Shown: piece by piece, positions 9,538 to 18,277 of the stretch
Position numbering within the stretch: the first letter of the stretch is position 1
Layout: every line of letters begins with the position of its first letter
Assembly (NCBI RefSeq): GCF_001468465.1
Contig: NZ_LNSA01000016.1
Span: 34,124-98,123 of the forward strand
From: Sphingopyxis sp. H115
GTDB taxonomy: Bacteria > Pseudomonadota > Alphaproteobacteria > Sphingomonadales > Sphingomonadaceae
Length of the DNA stretch: 64,000 nt
Direction: 5' to 3'
The notes under the pieces: generated by a model
Told to the model about the DNA's origin: nothing
Seen by the model: the letters and a program-made list of their open reading frames with translations, nothing else
Database searches by the model: none
Made by a program: the position numbers and the translations under genes

Positions 9538-9640
9538 GGGCTCCGAACGACCTAGGCGGCGCCGAACGGCCCCGATTCCAAGGACCCTAGACGATTTTGT
9601 CGAAGCGGGGAATCGTTGCTGCGGCTATTTTCTTCGCGGG

Positions 9641-10810
9641 TCAGAAGTCGGTGGCGAGCGTCAGGGCCAGCCCGCTTTCGGGACGCGCGTCGCCCGCGAC
9701 GCGCTGCCGCCAGTCGAGCGCCACCCGGCTCCCTTCGCCGACGTCGGGAAGGCGAAGCGTCAGCCGGGGCCCTACATCGACGCGCGTCGCGCCGGGCTGC
9801 GCGGCGCCCGCCGCCAGCGCGCCGAGCCGCAACGGCGCATTGTCATCGGGTCCAAGGCGGCGGTCGACCACGATCGCGCCATCGACGAAACCGTCGCGCC
9901 GCCGCGCGCCGACGACCCCCGCCTGCCCATAGGCATCGAGGCGGAAGCCGCCGGGAAGCGCAACGTCGCCGACCCCGCCGCTGACCATCACGGCGAACGC
10001 GCTCCGCCCCTCTTTCCCGGCCGCAATCCTGCGTTCGACAGCCAGGTCGATCGGAAGCCGCGGCAACGGCGCAAAGGCAAGTCCTAGGGTAATTTCGCGC
10101 TGTTCGGTCTGGCGCATCGCCATCGTCGCCCTGCCATAGGCCCGCACACGGCCGGTATCGCCAAAGCCATAGGCCAGCCGCAGCCCGGCCTGACTGCCGC
10201 CCAGCTGGCTAGCTGCCGCAATGCCGTCGGGTAGCGGCTGGTCGCCGCCATGGACATAGGCCCATCCACCAAGCGACCATCCGGCGAGCTGACGGCGAAT
10301 CCAGAAGGGTTTGCCCTGCCCCGGTTCGGCGCGCGCAGCGGCCGGAGTGCGCAACCACATGGGCTCGCCGGCCGCGACCGCCGATCGCGCCGCCCGCCCG
10401 GATATCGCGGGCAATAGGCGCGCCATCAGCGCAAGGCGAAGGCCGTGCCGGTCCGCACCGAAGCCCCCACCCGTCGCCCCGGACAGCTGCACTTCCGATG
10501 CCGCTTGGCCCAAGGCGAAGCGGCTATCGGCTCGCGGCAGCGCCACAACGCCCGCGGTCCCTTCGCTTTGGCGCGCAGGCACCACAGGGGGCGCAAACCC
10601 GGCGCCGTTCGCCCGCCCGTTCGCCGGCGGGACCTCACTTGCCGCGAAGGGAAAGGGCATCGACCAGGGGCTCGTCGCCTCAGCGGGCGGCGGGGGCACG
10701 GCCGGGCTCCAGGCCATCAGGACACGCAGCGATATCCAGCCGCCCACGCACAGGATCAGGAACCGCAGCGCCCCCGCCTCGCGCTGTATCGCGGACCGGC
10801 GCACCATCAT
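9641..10810 (-). CDS. Secreted/outer-membrane-type protein resembling the NfrA C-terminal domain
   Basis: A 389-residue protein of uncertain identity. It begins with one hydrophobic segment (~15-34), followed by a Pro/Ala-rich linker. The C-terminal ~240 residues alternate Gly, Arg and hydrophobic residues as in an outer-membrane beta-structure, ending in a terminal Phe (LALTLATDF). The segments LPRLPIDLAVERR, DAYGQAGVVGARRRDGFVDG and LDWRQRVAGDARPESG resemble, from memory, the C-terminal domain of NfrA, the outer-membrane partner of NfrB. The ATG at 10810 overlaps the glycosyltransferase stop by four bases, so the pair is co-translated. The frame extends upstream to 11230, but that part only mirrors the glycosyltransferase. 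Function inferred: outer-membrane or periplasmic partner of the glycosyltransferase in polysaccharide export. Confidence 0.6.
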   Translation of the reverse strand: MMVRRSAIQREAGALRFLILCVGGWISLRVLMAWSPAVPPPPAEATSPWSMPFPFAASEVPPANGRANGAGFAPPVVPARQSEGTAGVVALPRADSRFALGQAASEVQLSGATGGGFGADRHGLRLALMARLLPAISGRAARSAVAAGEPMWLRTPAAARAEPGQGKPFWIRRQLAGWSLGGWAYVHGGDQPLPDGIAAASQLGGSQAGLRLAYGFGDTGRVRAYGRATMAMRQTEQREITLGLAFAPLPRLPIDLAVERRIAAGKEGRSAFAVMVSGGVGDVALPGGFRLDAYGQAGVVGARRRDGFVDGAIVVDRRLGPDDNAPLRLGALAAGAAQPGATRVDVGPRLTLRLPDVGEGSRVALDWRQRVAGDARPESGLALTLATDF

Positions 10811-12231
10811 CGGGGCGACACCGGCAGGGTGGCGGGCTTCGCGGCCACGTCGCTTTCGATATGATCGGTCTTGTCCCACACCACTTCGCCCGACCGCAAG
10901 ATGCGCCAATAGATCGCCATCGCACGCCGCGCCGCGAGCATTGCGATGATGTTGGCGACAAAGGCGCGCGGCAACGCCAGCCACGCTTGCCGCCAACCGT
11001 ACCAGCGCGCGGTGAAATGGGCGCGCATTCCCAATCGCCAAAGCAGCAGAACCGCGTTGAGCGCGAGGAGGAGGCGCAGGCCTTCGCCGACCACCGCCGC
11101 CTCCCAGCCGAGCAGTGCCTGGCCCGCCCAGCCGATCGCCATGACGATCAATCCCGCATAAGCCGCCAGCAGCACCAGCGCGGCAAGCGGCGCACGCCGG
11201 TCGCGCCAGAGCATCCAGCGCGCAAGCCAATCCTGCCCGGCGGACCGCCCCGCGTCGTCGCGCCGCGATCCGGGCCAGCCGAGATGGTCCCAGCCCGCAA
11301 GTGCGATCCCCGCGACCCAGCGCGCCTTCTGCCGCACGGCGGCGTCGACGCTGTCCGGGAATAACCCCCGCGACACGATAGGCGTCCCATTCGCGCCGAT
11401 GGCCTGCATGAATTGCGAGCCAAGGCCATAGGTCCCGAGCAGCATCCCGACCTCATAATCTTCGGTCAGGCTGTCGCGTCGAAACGGATCGCCCCCACGT
11501 TCGATCGCGAGCAAGGCCAATGTATTGCGCGCAAGCGCACAGCCCACGCCGGCCGACGGCAACGGCATTCGCAGGCGCGACCGCACGACCAGTTCCTTGC
11601 CATGCGCCTCGGCAAATTCGTCACCATAATGACCGCCGACCCAATATGCTCCGCGCACAAGCCACGGAACCACGGGAATCTGCACCATCGCATTGTCGGC
11701 CAGACCGATGCGATACAGCGCGAGTTCGTCGGGATGGACATGATCTTCGGCGTCGTGGAGGACAACCGCGGCAAAGCGCATGTCGCCGTTGCGTTCATCG
11801 TCGCAAAGGGCGGCCCACAGCCGGTTGAGATTGTCCCCCTTGGTCGTCGGGCCTTCGGCTTCGTGGATGACGAGGCGCAGCCGCGGGTCGCGCGCGATCA
11901 AGGGAGAAACGGCAAAAAGCGTCGCGGCGTCGTTGGGGTAACATCCCACATAGAGGATGAAATCCTCGTCCGCCCAGGCAGCGAGCGTCCGGCGCAGCAT
12001 CGCCGGCAATACGCGAGCCTCGTCCCACGCGGGGACGAATATCGCCAGTGCGCCGGCGACGGGCGGCGTATCGGGACGATCAGGCGGGCGCGACCTGCCG
12101 CTCGCCAGCCAGAAAGCGTCGAACAGCAAATCGTCGAGTCCGATCAACAGGATGCCGACCGATGCAAACAGCATCAGTTCGTGGCCGGCCCCATGCACCA
12201 GCCATTCCAGCCATGCAGTCGAAAGCTCCAC
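10807..12231 (-). CDS. NfrB-like family 2 glycosyltransferase, membrane-bound
   Basis: A 474-residue protein with an N-terminal membrane segment (~15-40), a GT2 domain (~60-310) and C-terminal membrane segments (~330-460). Catalytic motifs are visible: the DXD-like DAED at 160-163, TED at 256-258 and the QKARW acceptor/processivity motif at 301-305. The layout (LLIGLDDLLFDAFW start, YPNDAATLFAV, PTTKGDNLNRLW) matches the N-terminal glycosyltransferase part of NfrB. In E. coli that protein makes an exopolysaccharide recognised by phage N4. Unlike NfrB it stops after the membrane part and has no MshEN-like C-terminal domain. It is co-translated with the following NfrA-like protein. Confidence 0.8.
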   Translation of the reverse strand: MELSTAWLEWLVHGAGHELMLFASVGILLIGLDDLLFDAFWLASGRSRPPDRPDTPPVAGALAIFVPAWDEARVLPAMLRRTLAAWADEDFILYVGCYPNDAATLFAVSPLIARDPRLRLVIHEAEGPTTKGDNLNRLWAALCDDERNGDMRFAAVVLHDAEDHVHPDELALYRIGLADNAMVQIPVVPWLVRGAYWVGGHYGDEFAEAHGKELVVRSRLRMPLPSAGVGCALARNTLALLAIERGGDPFRRDSLTEDYEVGMLLGTYGLGSQFMQAIGANGTPIVSRGLFPDSVDAAVRQKARWVAGIALAGWDHLGWPGSRRDDAGRSAGQDWLARWMLWRDRRAPLAALVLLAAYAGLIVMAIGWAGQALLGWEAAVVGEGLRLLLALNAVLLLWRLGMRAHFTARWYGWRQAWLALPRAFVANIIAMLAARRAMAIYWRILRSGEVVWDKTDHIESDVAAKPATLPVSPR

Positions 12232-12366
12232 CTGCTAGCCCCGCCCCCCGCCGTTGCGGCCCAATGCCCCTTGGCAAAGGGGTAATCCGCAAGGCAAATT
12301 TGTAAAGCGCGGCGCTTGTCGATAGGAACCCGCCATCCTTCACCACCACAAGGGAATTGGCCGATC

Positions 12367-13662
12367 GTGAACCGCAGTTTTCCGCCCCGTTCAGCGCTGC
12401 GCGACTTTCTGGAGAGCGAAAGCGCGGGAGGCATATTGCTGATTTTTGCAGCCATTTTGGCGATGATTGTCGCCAATTCGTCGCTCGGCGATGCCTATGA
12501 ACATGTCATCCACGCGGTGACCGGCCCGGTGCTGACCGACAAGCTGGGCCCGATGACGGTCCATCTGTGGATCAACGACGGATTGATGGCGATATTTTTC
12601 CTGCTCGTCGGGCTGGAGATCAAGCGCGAGTTCGTCGACGGCCGACTCGCGAGCTGGGACCGGCGACGGCTGCCCTTCATCGCGGCGGCGGCGGGCATGG
12701 CGGTGCCGGCCGCGCTCTATATGCTCTTCGCGGGGAAAGAGCCGGGACTCGCGCAAGGTTGGGCGATCCCGGCAGCGACCGACATCGCCTTTGCGATGGG
12801 GGTACTCGCGCTGCTCGGAAAGCGCGCGCCAACGTCGCTCAAGCTTTTCCTCGTCACGGTCGCGATCGTCGACGATATGGGCGCGGTCGCGATTATCGCG
12901 CTTTTCTACACTGCGAAGATCAACATGGTCGCGCTCGGCGCGGCAGCCGCCATCCTTGCGCTGATGTTCGCGATGAACCGCGCCGGGGTGAAGAGCCTCA
13001 TCCTTTATCTCCTGATGTTCCTCCTCCTCTGGTATGCGATGCTGCTGTCGGGCGTCCATGCGACGATCGCGGGCGTGCTCGCCGCAATGATGATCCCCTT
13101 CGAACACACGCCCGGCGCGCCCGACAGCGCGACTTCGCCGCTGCACCAGCTCGAACATGCGCTGCATCCGTGGGTCGCCTTTGCAATTGTGCCGCTATTC
13201 GGCTTCGCCAATGCCGGCGTCGATCTCAGCGGATTGACCGCCGAACAGATTTTTGCACCGCTGCCGCTCGGCATCGCGGCGGGGCTGTTCCTCGGCAAGC
13301 AGATCGGCATTTTCGGCAGCGTCTGGCTTTCGGTCAAACTCGGCATCGCGGGCAAGCTGCGCGGCGCGACCTGGCTCCAGATCTACGGCGTCGCCATGCT
13401 GTGCGGTATCGGCTTCACGATGAGCCTGTTTATCGGCGGTCTCGCCTTCCCCGGCGATCCGACGCTCGTCGAGGAAGCGAAAATCGGTATCTTGATGGGA
13501 TCGCTGGCGGCGGCGCTGGCCGGCTTTGCGGTGTTGCGCTTCGCTCCCGTCCATTCGCAGCATGACGCGATCGAAGGCGCGTCCGATGCCGAAATCAACG
13601 CCGATGGCGACGTGCGCGACATCTGCGACGGCGAGACGCCCGCGAGCGAGCGGCCAGCCTGA
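12367..13662 (+). CDS. nhaA: Na+/H+ antiporter NhaA
   Basis: NhaA expels Na+ (or Li+) in exchange for H+ across the inner membrane. The 431-residue product has about 12 hydrophobic segments and the key aspartates: Asp139 in ATDIAFAMG and the Asp169-Asp170 pair in VDDMGAVAIIALFYT, equivalent to Asp133/163/164 of E. coli NhaA. GLEIKREF near residue 82 is also conserved. I chose the GTG at 12367 (NRSFPPRSALRDFL), with AGGGAA 11-16 bases upstream. A TTG 51 bases earlier adds unlikely sequence. The C-terminal ~30 residues are an acidic hydrophilic tail. It overlaps the next gene by one base (TGATG). Confidence 0.95.
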   Translation: MNRSFPPRSALRDFLESESAGGILLIFAAILAMIVANSSLGDAYEHVIHAVTGPVLTDKLGPMTVHLWINDGLMAIFFLLVGLEIKREFVDGRLASWDRRRLPFIAAAAGMAVPAALYMLFAGKEPGLAQGWAIPAATDIAFAMGVLALLGKRAPTSLKLFLVTVAIVDDMGAVAIIALFYTAKINMVALGAAAAILALMFAMNRAGVKSLILYLLMFLLLWYAMLLSGVHATIAGVLAAMMIPFEHTPGAPDSATSPLHQLEHALHPWVAFAIVPLFGFANAGVDLSGLTAEQIFAPLPLGIAAGLFLGKQIGIFGSVWLSVKLGIAGKLRGATWLQIYGVAMLCGIGFTMSLFIGGLAFPGDPTLVEEAKIGILMGSLAAALAGFAVLRFAPVHSQHDAIEGASDAEINADGDVRDICDGETPASERPA

Positions 13663-15143
13663 TGCGGCGGCGCGCGCGCCTGACCGGGGCGATGCTGGGC
13701 GCAAGTCTGGCCCTGTCCGGCTGTTATGCGCTCGACCCCGAAATGAAGCGCACGGTTGCCGAACGCAAGGCGCGCGAGCGTGCGCTAGCGGCAGCTCCCA
13801 AGGTCGCGCCGCCGGTATCGCCCCCCGAGGTTCCCGTCGTCGACGTGCGGCGCAGCGACGGACAGGCCGGCTGGCCCGAACCGCGCCCCGCTGTCGACCC
13901 GGCAACGGCAAGCCAGGCAGGACAGGCGATCGGTGAGGTCGCCGCCGCCTATGTCACGTTGAGCCTCGAGGCCGGGACGCACGAAAAGGGCTATATCGAT
14001 GCCTATTATGGTCCGAAACAGCTGTTCGAAGCCGCAACGGCCAAACCGCGCGACAAGGACGCACTGTTGCTGGCAACGCGGCGGCTGGCCGAAAAGATCA
14101 GGGTGGCGATGCCCGGTCTCACCGATCCGATCGAACGCCGCCGCGCCGCCTTCCTGACCGCCCAGCTGCGCGCGGCGGAAACGCGGCTCGAAATGATGCA
14201 GGGCGCGCGTTTTTCCTTCGCCGAAGAATCCGAACGGCTTTTCGGTGTCCGCCCCGAACTGAAACCGCTCACCGCCTATGACACGCCGCTCGCGACCGTC
14301 GCGGCGATGCTGCCCGGCGATAAGCCACTCGCGGAACGGGTCGAAGCCTATCTCGATCGCTTCACCATCCCCCCCGACCGGCTACAGAAGGTGTTCGACG
14401 CCGCCATCGCGCGATGCCGCGGTCGAACCGCGACCCATGTCGCAATGCCGCAAGGCGAAAGCTTCGACCTTCAGTTCGTCACCGACAAAAGCTGGAGCGG
14501 CTATAATTACTACATGGGCGGCTATCACAGCATCATCCAGGTCAACACCGACCTGCCGATCCGCCTGTCGCGCGCGCTCGATCTTGGTTGCCACGAAGGC
14601 TATCCGGGCCACCACCTGCTGAACATGAAGATCGAGGAACAGCTGGTGCGCGGCCGCGGCTGGATCGAGTTTAGCGTCTATCCGCTCTACAGCCCGCAAA
14701 GCCTGATCGCCGAAGGCACGGCCAATTATGGTATCGACCTCGCCTTTCCCGACAAGACGCGGCCCGACACCGAACGCGACATCCTGATGCCGCTGGCCGA
14801 AATCGCGCCGCCGACAGATGACCGCTACTGGCAGTTGCTCGACGCGATGAAAGCATTGCAGGGCGCGCGGCTGACGATTGCGCAGCAATATCTCGACGGG
14901 CAAATCGACCGGGCGGCAGCGGTCGCGCTCACCCAGAAATATCTGCTTGTATCTGCGGCGCGCGCCGAACAGATGACGGCCTTTACAGACCGATATCGCA
15001 GCTATGTTATCAACTATGGTCTCGGCGAAGAGATTGTTCGCGATTTCATCGAACGCGGCGCGCCGGACCGCGACGAAATCTGGCGCCGCATGGCGCTGAT
15101 CCTCGGCGAGCCAACGCTGCCCGCGGACCTGCTGGGGCCATGA
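13662..15143 (+). CDS. DUF885 family lipoprotein, putative metallopeptidase
   Basis: A 493-residue protein with a lipoprotein signal (LSGC, Cys21), a Pro-rich linker to ~80, and a DUF885 domain to the end. The DUF885 zinc motif is complete: HEGYPGHH at 311-318, with the downstream IAEGTANYGIDLAF glutamate segment. The family includes putative carboxypeptidase-like enzymes, mostly uncharacterised. Lipidation suggests a membrane-anchored periplasmic enzyme. The start codon overlaps the nhaA stop (TGATG). The link to Na+/H+ exchange is positional only. Confidence 0.85.
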   Translation: MRRRARLTGAMLGASLALSGCYALDPEMKRTVAERKARERALAAAPKVAPPVSPPEVPVVDVRRSDGQAGWPEPRPAVDPATASQAGQAIGEVAAAYVTLSLEAGTHEKGYIDAYYGPKQLFEAATAKPRDKDALLLATRRLAEKIRVAMPGLTDPIERRRAAFLTAQLRAAETRLEMMQGARFSFAEESERLFGVRPELKPLTAYDTPLATVAAMLPGDKPLAERVEAYLDRFTIPPDRLQKVFDAAIARCRGRTATHVAMPQGESFDLQFVTDKSWSGYNYYMGGYHSIIQVNTDLPIRLSRALDLGCHEGYPGHHLLNMKIEEQLVRGRGWIEFSVYPLYSPQSLIAEGTANYGIDLAFPDKTRPDTERDILMPLAEIAPPTDDRYWQLLDAMKALQGARLTIAQQYLDGQIDRAAAVALTQKYLLVSAARAEQMTAFTDRYRSYVINYGLGEEIVRDFIERGAPDRDEIWRRMALILGEPTLPADLLGP

Positions 15144-15284
15144 CCGGCGGCATACCGCTCCTATGGCTCGGCCAGGCAGGATCGCCGCGGCGCCCGCCGG
15201 CGGGGGTCGCACCGCGCGGATAAAGGAACCGGCGCATCGTTGCGCCGTCGATTATCCACGCAACCAATTCACGAGGAGCAGATC

Positions 15285-16052
15285 ATGCTCGACAAGACCG
15301 AAACCCATCGCCGAATCGAGACGCCCGAGATGAAGGATTATGGCGTCTATCTCGCGGTAGACCGCCTACTCGACTGCCAAAAGCCGCTCGCCGAGCTTTG
15401 CACTCCCGACGAATTGCAGTTCCAGATCGTCCACCAGGTCGAGGAACTGTGGATGAAGCTGATAGCCTTCACGCTTGTGGAGATCGACGGCCATATGGTG
15501 GCGGGCGAGACGATGCGCGTGCTGACGCTGTTCGACCGCGTGAACCGGATCATGCGGATGATGACCGACCAGCTCGCTCTGCTCGAAACGATGAGTCCCT
15601 TCGATTATCAGTCGATCCGCCTCCAGCTCGGCAATGGATCGGGCCAGGAAAGCCCCGGCTTCCAGCTGCTCCTGACGCTGCCGCAGCACCTATGGGTGCG
15701 GTATAAGGCCGCCTATCTCGATCCCGCAGGCCGCAGCGTCGCCGACGTTTACGACATCGGCTACAAACATGACGAGGCCTATATGGTGGCTGAGTCGCTG
15801 ATCGAGTTCGACGAACTGTTCCAGATCTTCCGCGCGCACCACATCTATCTGATTCATCGTTCGATCGGGATGGGGTCGAAGTCGCTGAAGGGTCGCCCGG
15901 TCGAATTGCTCAACGCGGGCGCGCGGCACCGCTTCTTCCCCGAGCTTTGGGACATCCGCGCCGACATGACCGACCGCTGGGGCGCCGAATATGGTGTGAA
16001 GCGCGACAGCATCAGCGGCTCCTCGCCCGCCGGACACGGCAGCGGGCTGTGA
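15285..16052 (+). CDS. Tryptophan 2,3-dioxygenase family protein (variant active site)
   Basis: A 255-residue haem-protein family member. Recognisable blocks are PDELQFQIVHQVEELWMKL (~41-59), MSPFDYQSIRLQLGNGSGQ (~103-121) and the proximal-His region HHIYLIHRSIG (~185-195). The family opens the tryptophan indole ring to N-formylkynurenine, and the adjacent kynureninase supports a role in tryptophan breakdown. Two substrate-binding elements of classical enzymes look different. The FR that holds the tryptophan carboxylate appears as FQ (~126-127), and the GTGGS loop after the proximal His is replaced by GSKSLKGRPV. The ATG at 15285 follows GAGGAG; an upstream TTG at 15240 is less likely. It overlaps kynU by four bases (GTGA). 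The common symbol kynA is withheld because of the variant residues. Confidence 0.8.
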   Translation: MLDKTETHRRIETPEMKDYGVYLAVDRLLDCQKPLAELCTPDELQFQIVHQVEELWMKLIAFTLVEIDGHMVAGETMRVLTLFDRVNRIMRMMTDQLALLETMSPFDYQSIRLQLGNGSGQESPGFQLLLTLPQHLWVRYKAAYLDPAGRSVADVYDIGYKHDEAYMVAESLIEFDELFQIFRAHHIYLIHRSIGMGSKSLKGRPVELLNAGARHRFFPELWDIRADMTDRWGAEYGVKRDSISGSSPAGHGSGL

Positions 16053-17176
16053 CCGGCGCGCTGTTGCCGGAAGCGATCCGCGACCGCTTCCACCTGCCGC
16101 CGGGCGTCCCCTATCTCAAGAGCCATAGCGTCGGCTGCCAGCCGCGTGCTGCCGAAGCGCTGCTCCGCGACCGGCTACTAATGCCCTGGCGCGAAACGGG
16201 CGAGGCCTGGCCCCACTGGCTCGAGGCGATCGATGCATGGCGCGCAGCGCTGGCCAAGCTGACCGGCGCGGAGGCGCAAGACCTCTGCCCGGCGACCAAC
16301 GTCACCGCGGCGCTGTCGCGTTATATATCGGCGCTCGGCCCGGCAACCGGCCGGCGGACCATCCTGCTCGCGCCAAGCGCCTTTCCGACGATCGGCTATC
16401 TCGCAAGCGGCCTTGCGGCGGCGGGGTGGAAGACGCGCTACCTGCCCGGCGACGCCGAAGTCCGCGACGCGGCGAGCTGGACGGCCGCGCTCGACGGGGA
16501 CGTCGCGCTCGTGATCGCGATGCACGTCAGCTCGAACAGTGGCGCGCTGGCCGATATCGCCGCCATCGCATCAGCGGCCAAGGCGGCGGGCGCGCGCTGC
16601 ATCGCCGACTGCGCGCAGTCGGTCGGCGTCGTTCCCGTCACCCCCGATGCATGGGGCGTCGATGCGGTGCTCGGCACCAGCGTCAAATGGCTGTGCGGCG
16701 GGCCCGGCGCGGCTTGGCTGTGGGTCGCGCCGCACGACCGCAGCACACTCGATCCGATGGAACGCGGCTGGTGGAGCCACGAAAATCCGTTCGAGATGAA
16801 TATCCACGATTTCCGTTACGCGCCCGATGCACGGCGCTGGTGGGGCGGCACCCCCGACGTAGCGCCCTTCATCCTCTCGACCGCGGGGATCGAGGCGATC
16901 GCTGGCATCGGGGTCGATGCGATCCGCGCGCACAACCGGCGGTTACAGGACATGCTGCGCGATGCGCTGGCGCCGAAAACCCCGCAATGGCGCTGGCCTA
17001 AAGGCAACTTCGGTGGAACCTTGTGCATCGACACCGGCGCCGACCAGCCGCGCGTCGCCGACCTGCTCGGTCGCCATCATATCCGCGCCGACTTTCGCGG
17101 CACGGTCCTGCGGCTGTCGTTTCACGCCTATAATGGCATCCCCGACGTCGAACGGACGGTGGCAGCGCTCGGCTAG
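16049..17176 (+). CDS. kynU: Kynureninase-type PLP enzyme
   Basis: A 375-residue class V aminotransferase-fold protein. Kynureninase splits kynurenine to anthranilate and alanine. Family features include HSVGCQPRAAEALL near the start, SNSGALADI, the PLP-phosphate/Schiff-base segment ADCAQSVGVVP and SVKWLCGGPG (Lys213), and the WWSHENPFEMN and WWGGTPDVAPF substrate blocks seen in bacterial kynureninases. The GTG start overlaps the stop of the dioxygenase-like gene, so the two steps are coupled. The intermediate formamidase is not in this window. The in-frame upstream extension to 15947 only mirrors the previous gene. Confidence 0.85.
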   Translation: MTGALLPEAIRDRFHLPPGVPYLKSHSVGCQPRAAEALLRDRLLMPWRETGEAWPHWLEAIDAWRAALAKLTGAEAQDLCPATNVTAALSRYISALGPATGRRTILLAPSAFPTIGYLASGLAAAGWKTRYLPGDAEVRDAASWTAALDGDVALVIAMHVSSNSGALADIAAIASAAKAAGARCIADCAQSVGVVPVTPDAWGVDAVLGTSVKWLCGGPGAAWLWVAPHDRSTLDPMERGWWSHENPFEMNIHDFRYAPDARRWWGGTPDVAPFILSTAGIEAIAGIGVDAIRAHNRRLQDMLRDALAPKTPQWRWPKGNFGGTLCIDTGADQPRVADLLGRHHIRADFRGTVLRLSFHAYNGIPDVERTVAALG

Positions 17177-17180
17177 CCAA

Positions 17181-17264
17181 ACCCGTTCGTGTCGAGCGCA
17201 GTCGAGACACCGCGAAGGTCCACAAGACCGATGGATATCTCGACTGCGCTCGACACGAACGGGT
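17181..17264. repeat. 27-base perfect inverted repeat between convergent genes
   Basis: Arms 17181-17207 and 17238-17264 are exact reverse complements, separated by 30 bases. Each arm contains TCGAGCGCAGTCGA, itself two TCGA tetramers around a hexamer. The element lies between the converging kynU and alcohol dehydrogenase genes. It could act as a two-way terminator or be a pair of inverted copies of a short interspersed repeat. No T-run follows either arm. Confidence 0.85.
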
Positions 17265-17269
17265 GGGTT

Positions 17270-18277
17270 TCAGATATCGACGACAATTTTGCCGAAATGG
17301 GCGTTGGCGATCTGAAGCCGAAAGGCGTCGCCCAGCCTTTCGAGTGCGAAATGGTCGCTGATCACGGGGCGAAGGCCGTTCGCCTCGACCCCGGCGATCA
17401 TGTCGAGCTGTTGCGCCCGGCTGCCGACCGTGAGGCCCTGCACGCGCAGATTCTTGCTCATCAGCAGCGCGGTCTGCACCGGGCCGACGACCCCCGCCAG
17501 TACGCCGATCAGCGCGACATGCCCGCCAACGCGCGCCGCGACCATCGACTGGCCGAGCGTCCCGGCCCCGCCGATCTCGACCACCGTGTCGACCCCGCGC
17601 CCACCGGTCAGTTCGAGCGCCTTGGCGCCCCATTTGGGTTCTTCCTTATAGTTGATGACTTCGTCGGCGCCGAGCGCCTTCAGCTTTTCGAGCTTCGCGT
17701 CGGACGAACTCGTCGCGATTACGCGCGCGCCCGCCGCCTTGGCGAATTGCAGCGCGAACACCGACACGCCGCCGCTGCCCTGGACCAGCACCGTCGACCC
17801 TGGCTGCGTCGTGCCGTCAACGAACAGCGCGCGCCACGCGGTCAGCCCAGCGCAGGTCAGCGTCGCCGCCTCGGCCGCCGACCAGCCCGCAGGTGCGCGC
17901 GTGAACCAATGCTCCGGCACCACCACGGCTTCGCGCGCATAGCCGTCGATGCCGTCGCCCGGGACTTGGGTGAAGGCGCTCGCGGGCGGCGCGCCGTCAT
18001 GCCAATCGGGGAAGAAGAGCGACACGGCGAGGTCGCCGACCTGAAAGCCCGTGACGCCCTCGCCCACCGCTTCGACCACGCCCGCGCCGTCGGACATCGG
18101 GATGCGGTTCTCGGCGGTCGGGATCATCCCCGCGACGACCGCAAAGTCGTGGAAGTTGAGCGACGACGCACCCAATCGAACGCGAATTGCGCCCGGCCCC
18201 GGATCGCCGGGATCGGGCAGGTCGGCGGGCACCAGATTGTCGAGCGACGCGGGTGCTCGCAGCTCGATGGCGCGCAT
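17270..18277 (-). CDS. Medium-chain NAD(P)-dependent alcohol dehydrogenase/quinone reductase-like protein
   Basis: A 335-residue MDR-family oxidoreductase with a GroES-like N-terminal half and a Rossmann domain (VLVQGSGGVSVFALQFAKAAGARVIATSSS at ~160-190). SDGAGVVEAVGEGVTGFQVGDLAV is the usual substrate-domain signature. The catalytic zinc ligands of classical alcohol dehydrogenases are not obvious, so a zinc-independent reductase is possible. The ATG at 18277 overlaps the stop of the amidohydrolase by one base, forming a two-gene leftward operon. Substrate unknown. Confidence 0.85.
   Translation of the reverse strand: MRAIELRAPASLDNLVPADLPDPGDPGPGAIRVRLGASSLNFHDFAVVAGMIPTAENRIPMSDGAGVVEAVGEGVTGFQVGDLAVSLFFPDWHDGAPPASAFTQVPGDGIDGYAREAVVVPEHWFTRAPAGWSAAEAATLTCAGLTAWRALFVDGTTQPGSTVLVQGSGGVSVFALQFAKAAGARVIATSSSDAKLEKLKALGADEVINYKEEPKWGAKALELTGGRGVDTVVEIGGAGTLGQSMVAARVGGHVALIGVLAGVVGPVQTALLMSKNLRVQGLTVGSRAQQLDMIAGVEANGLRPVISDHFALERLGDAFRLQIANAHFGKIVVDI

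Noticed and set aside
11231..12285. Long frames on the strand opposite the glycosyltransferase and many other real genes
   Set aside because: High-GC DNA leaves open frames opposite real genes; these have no domains and no ribosome binding sites.
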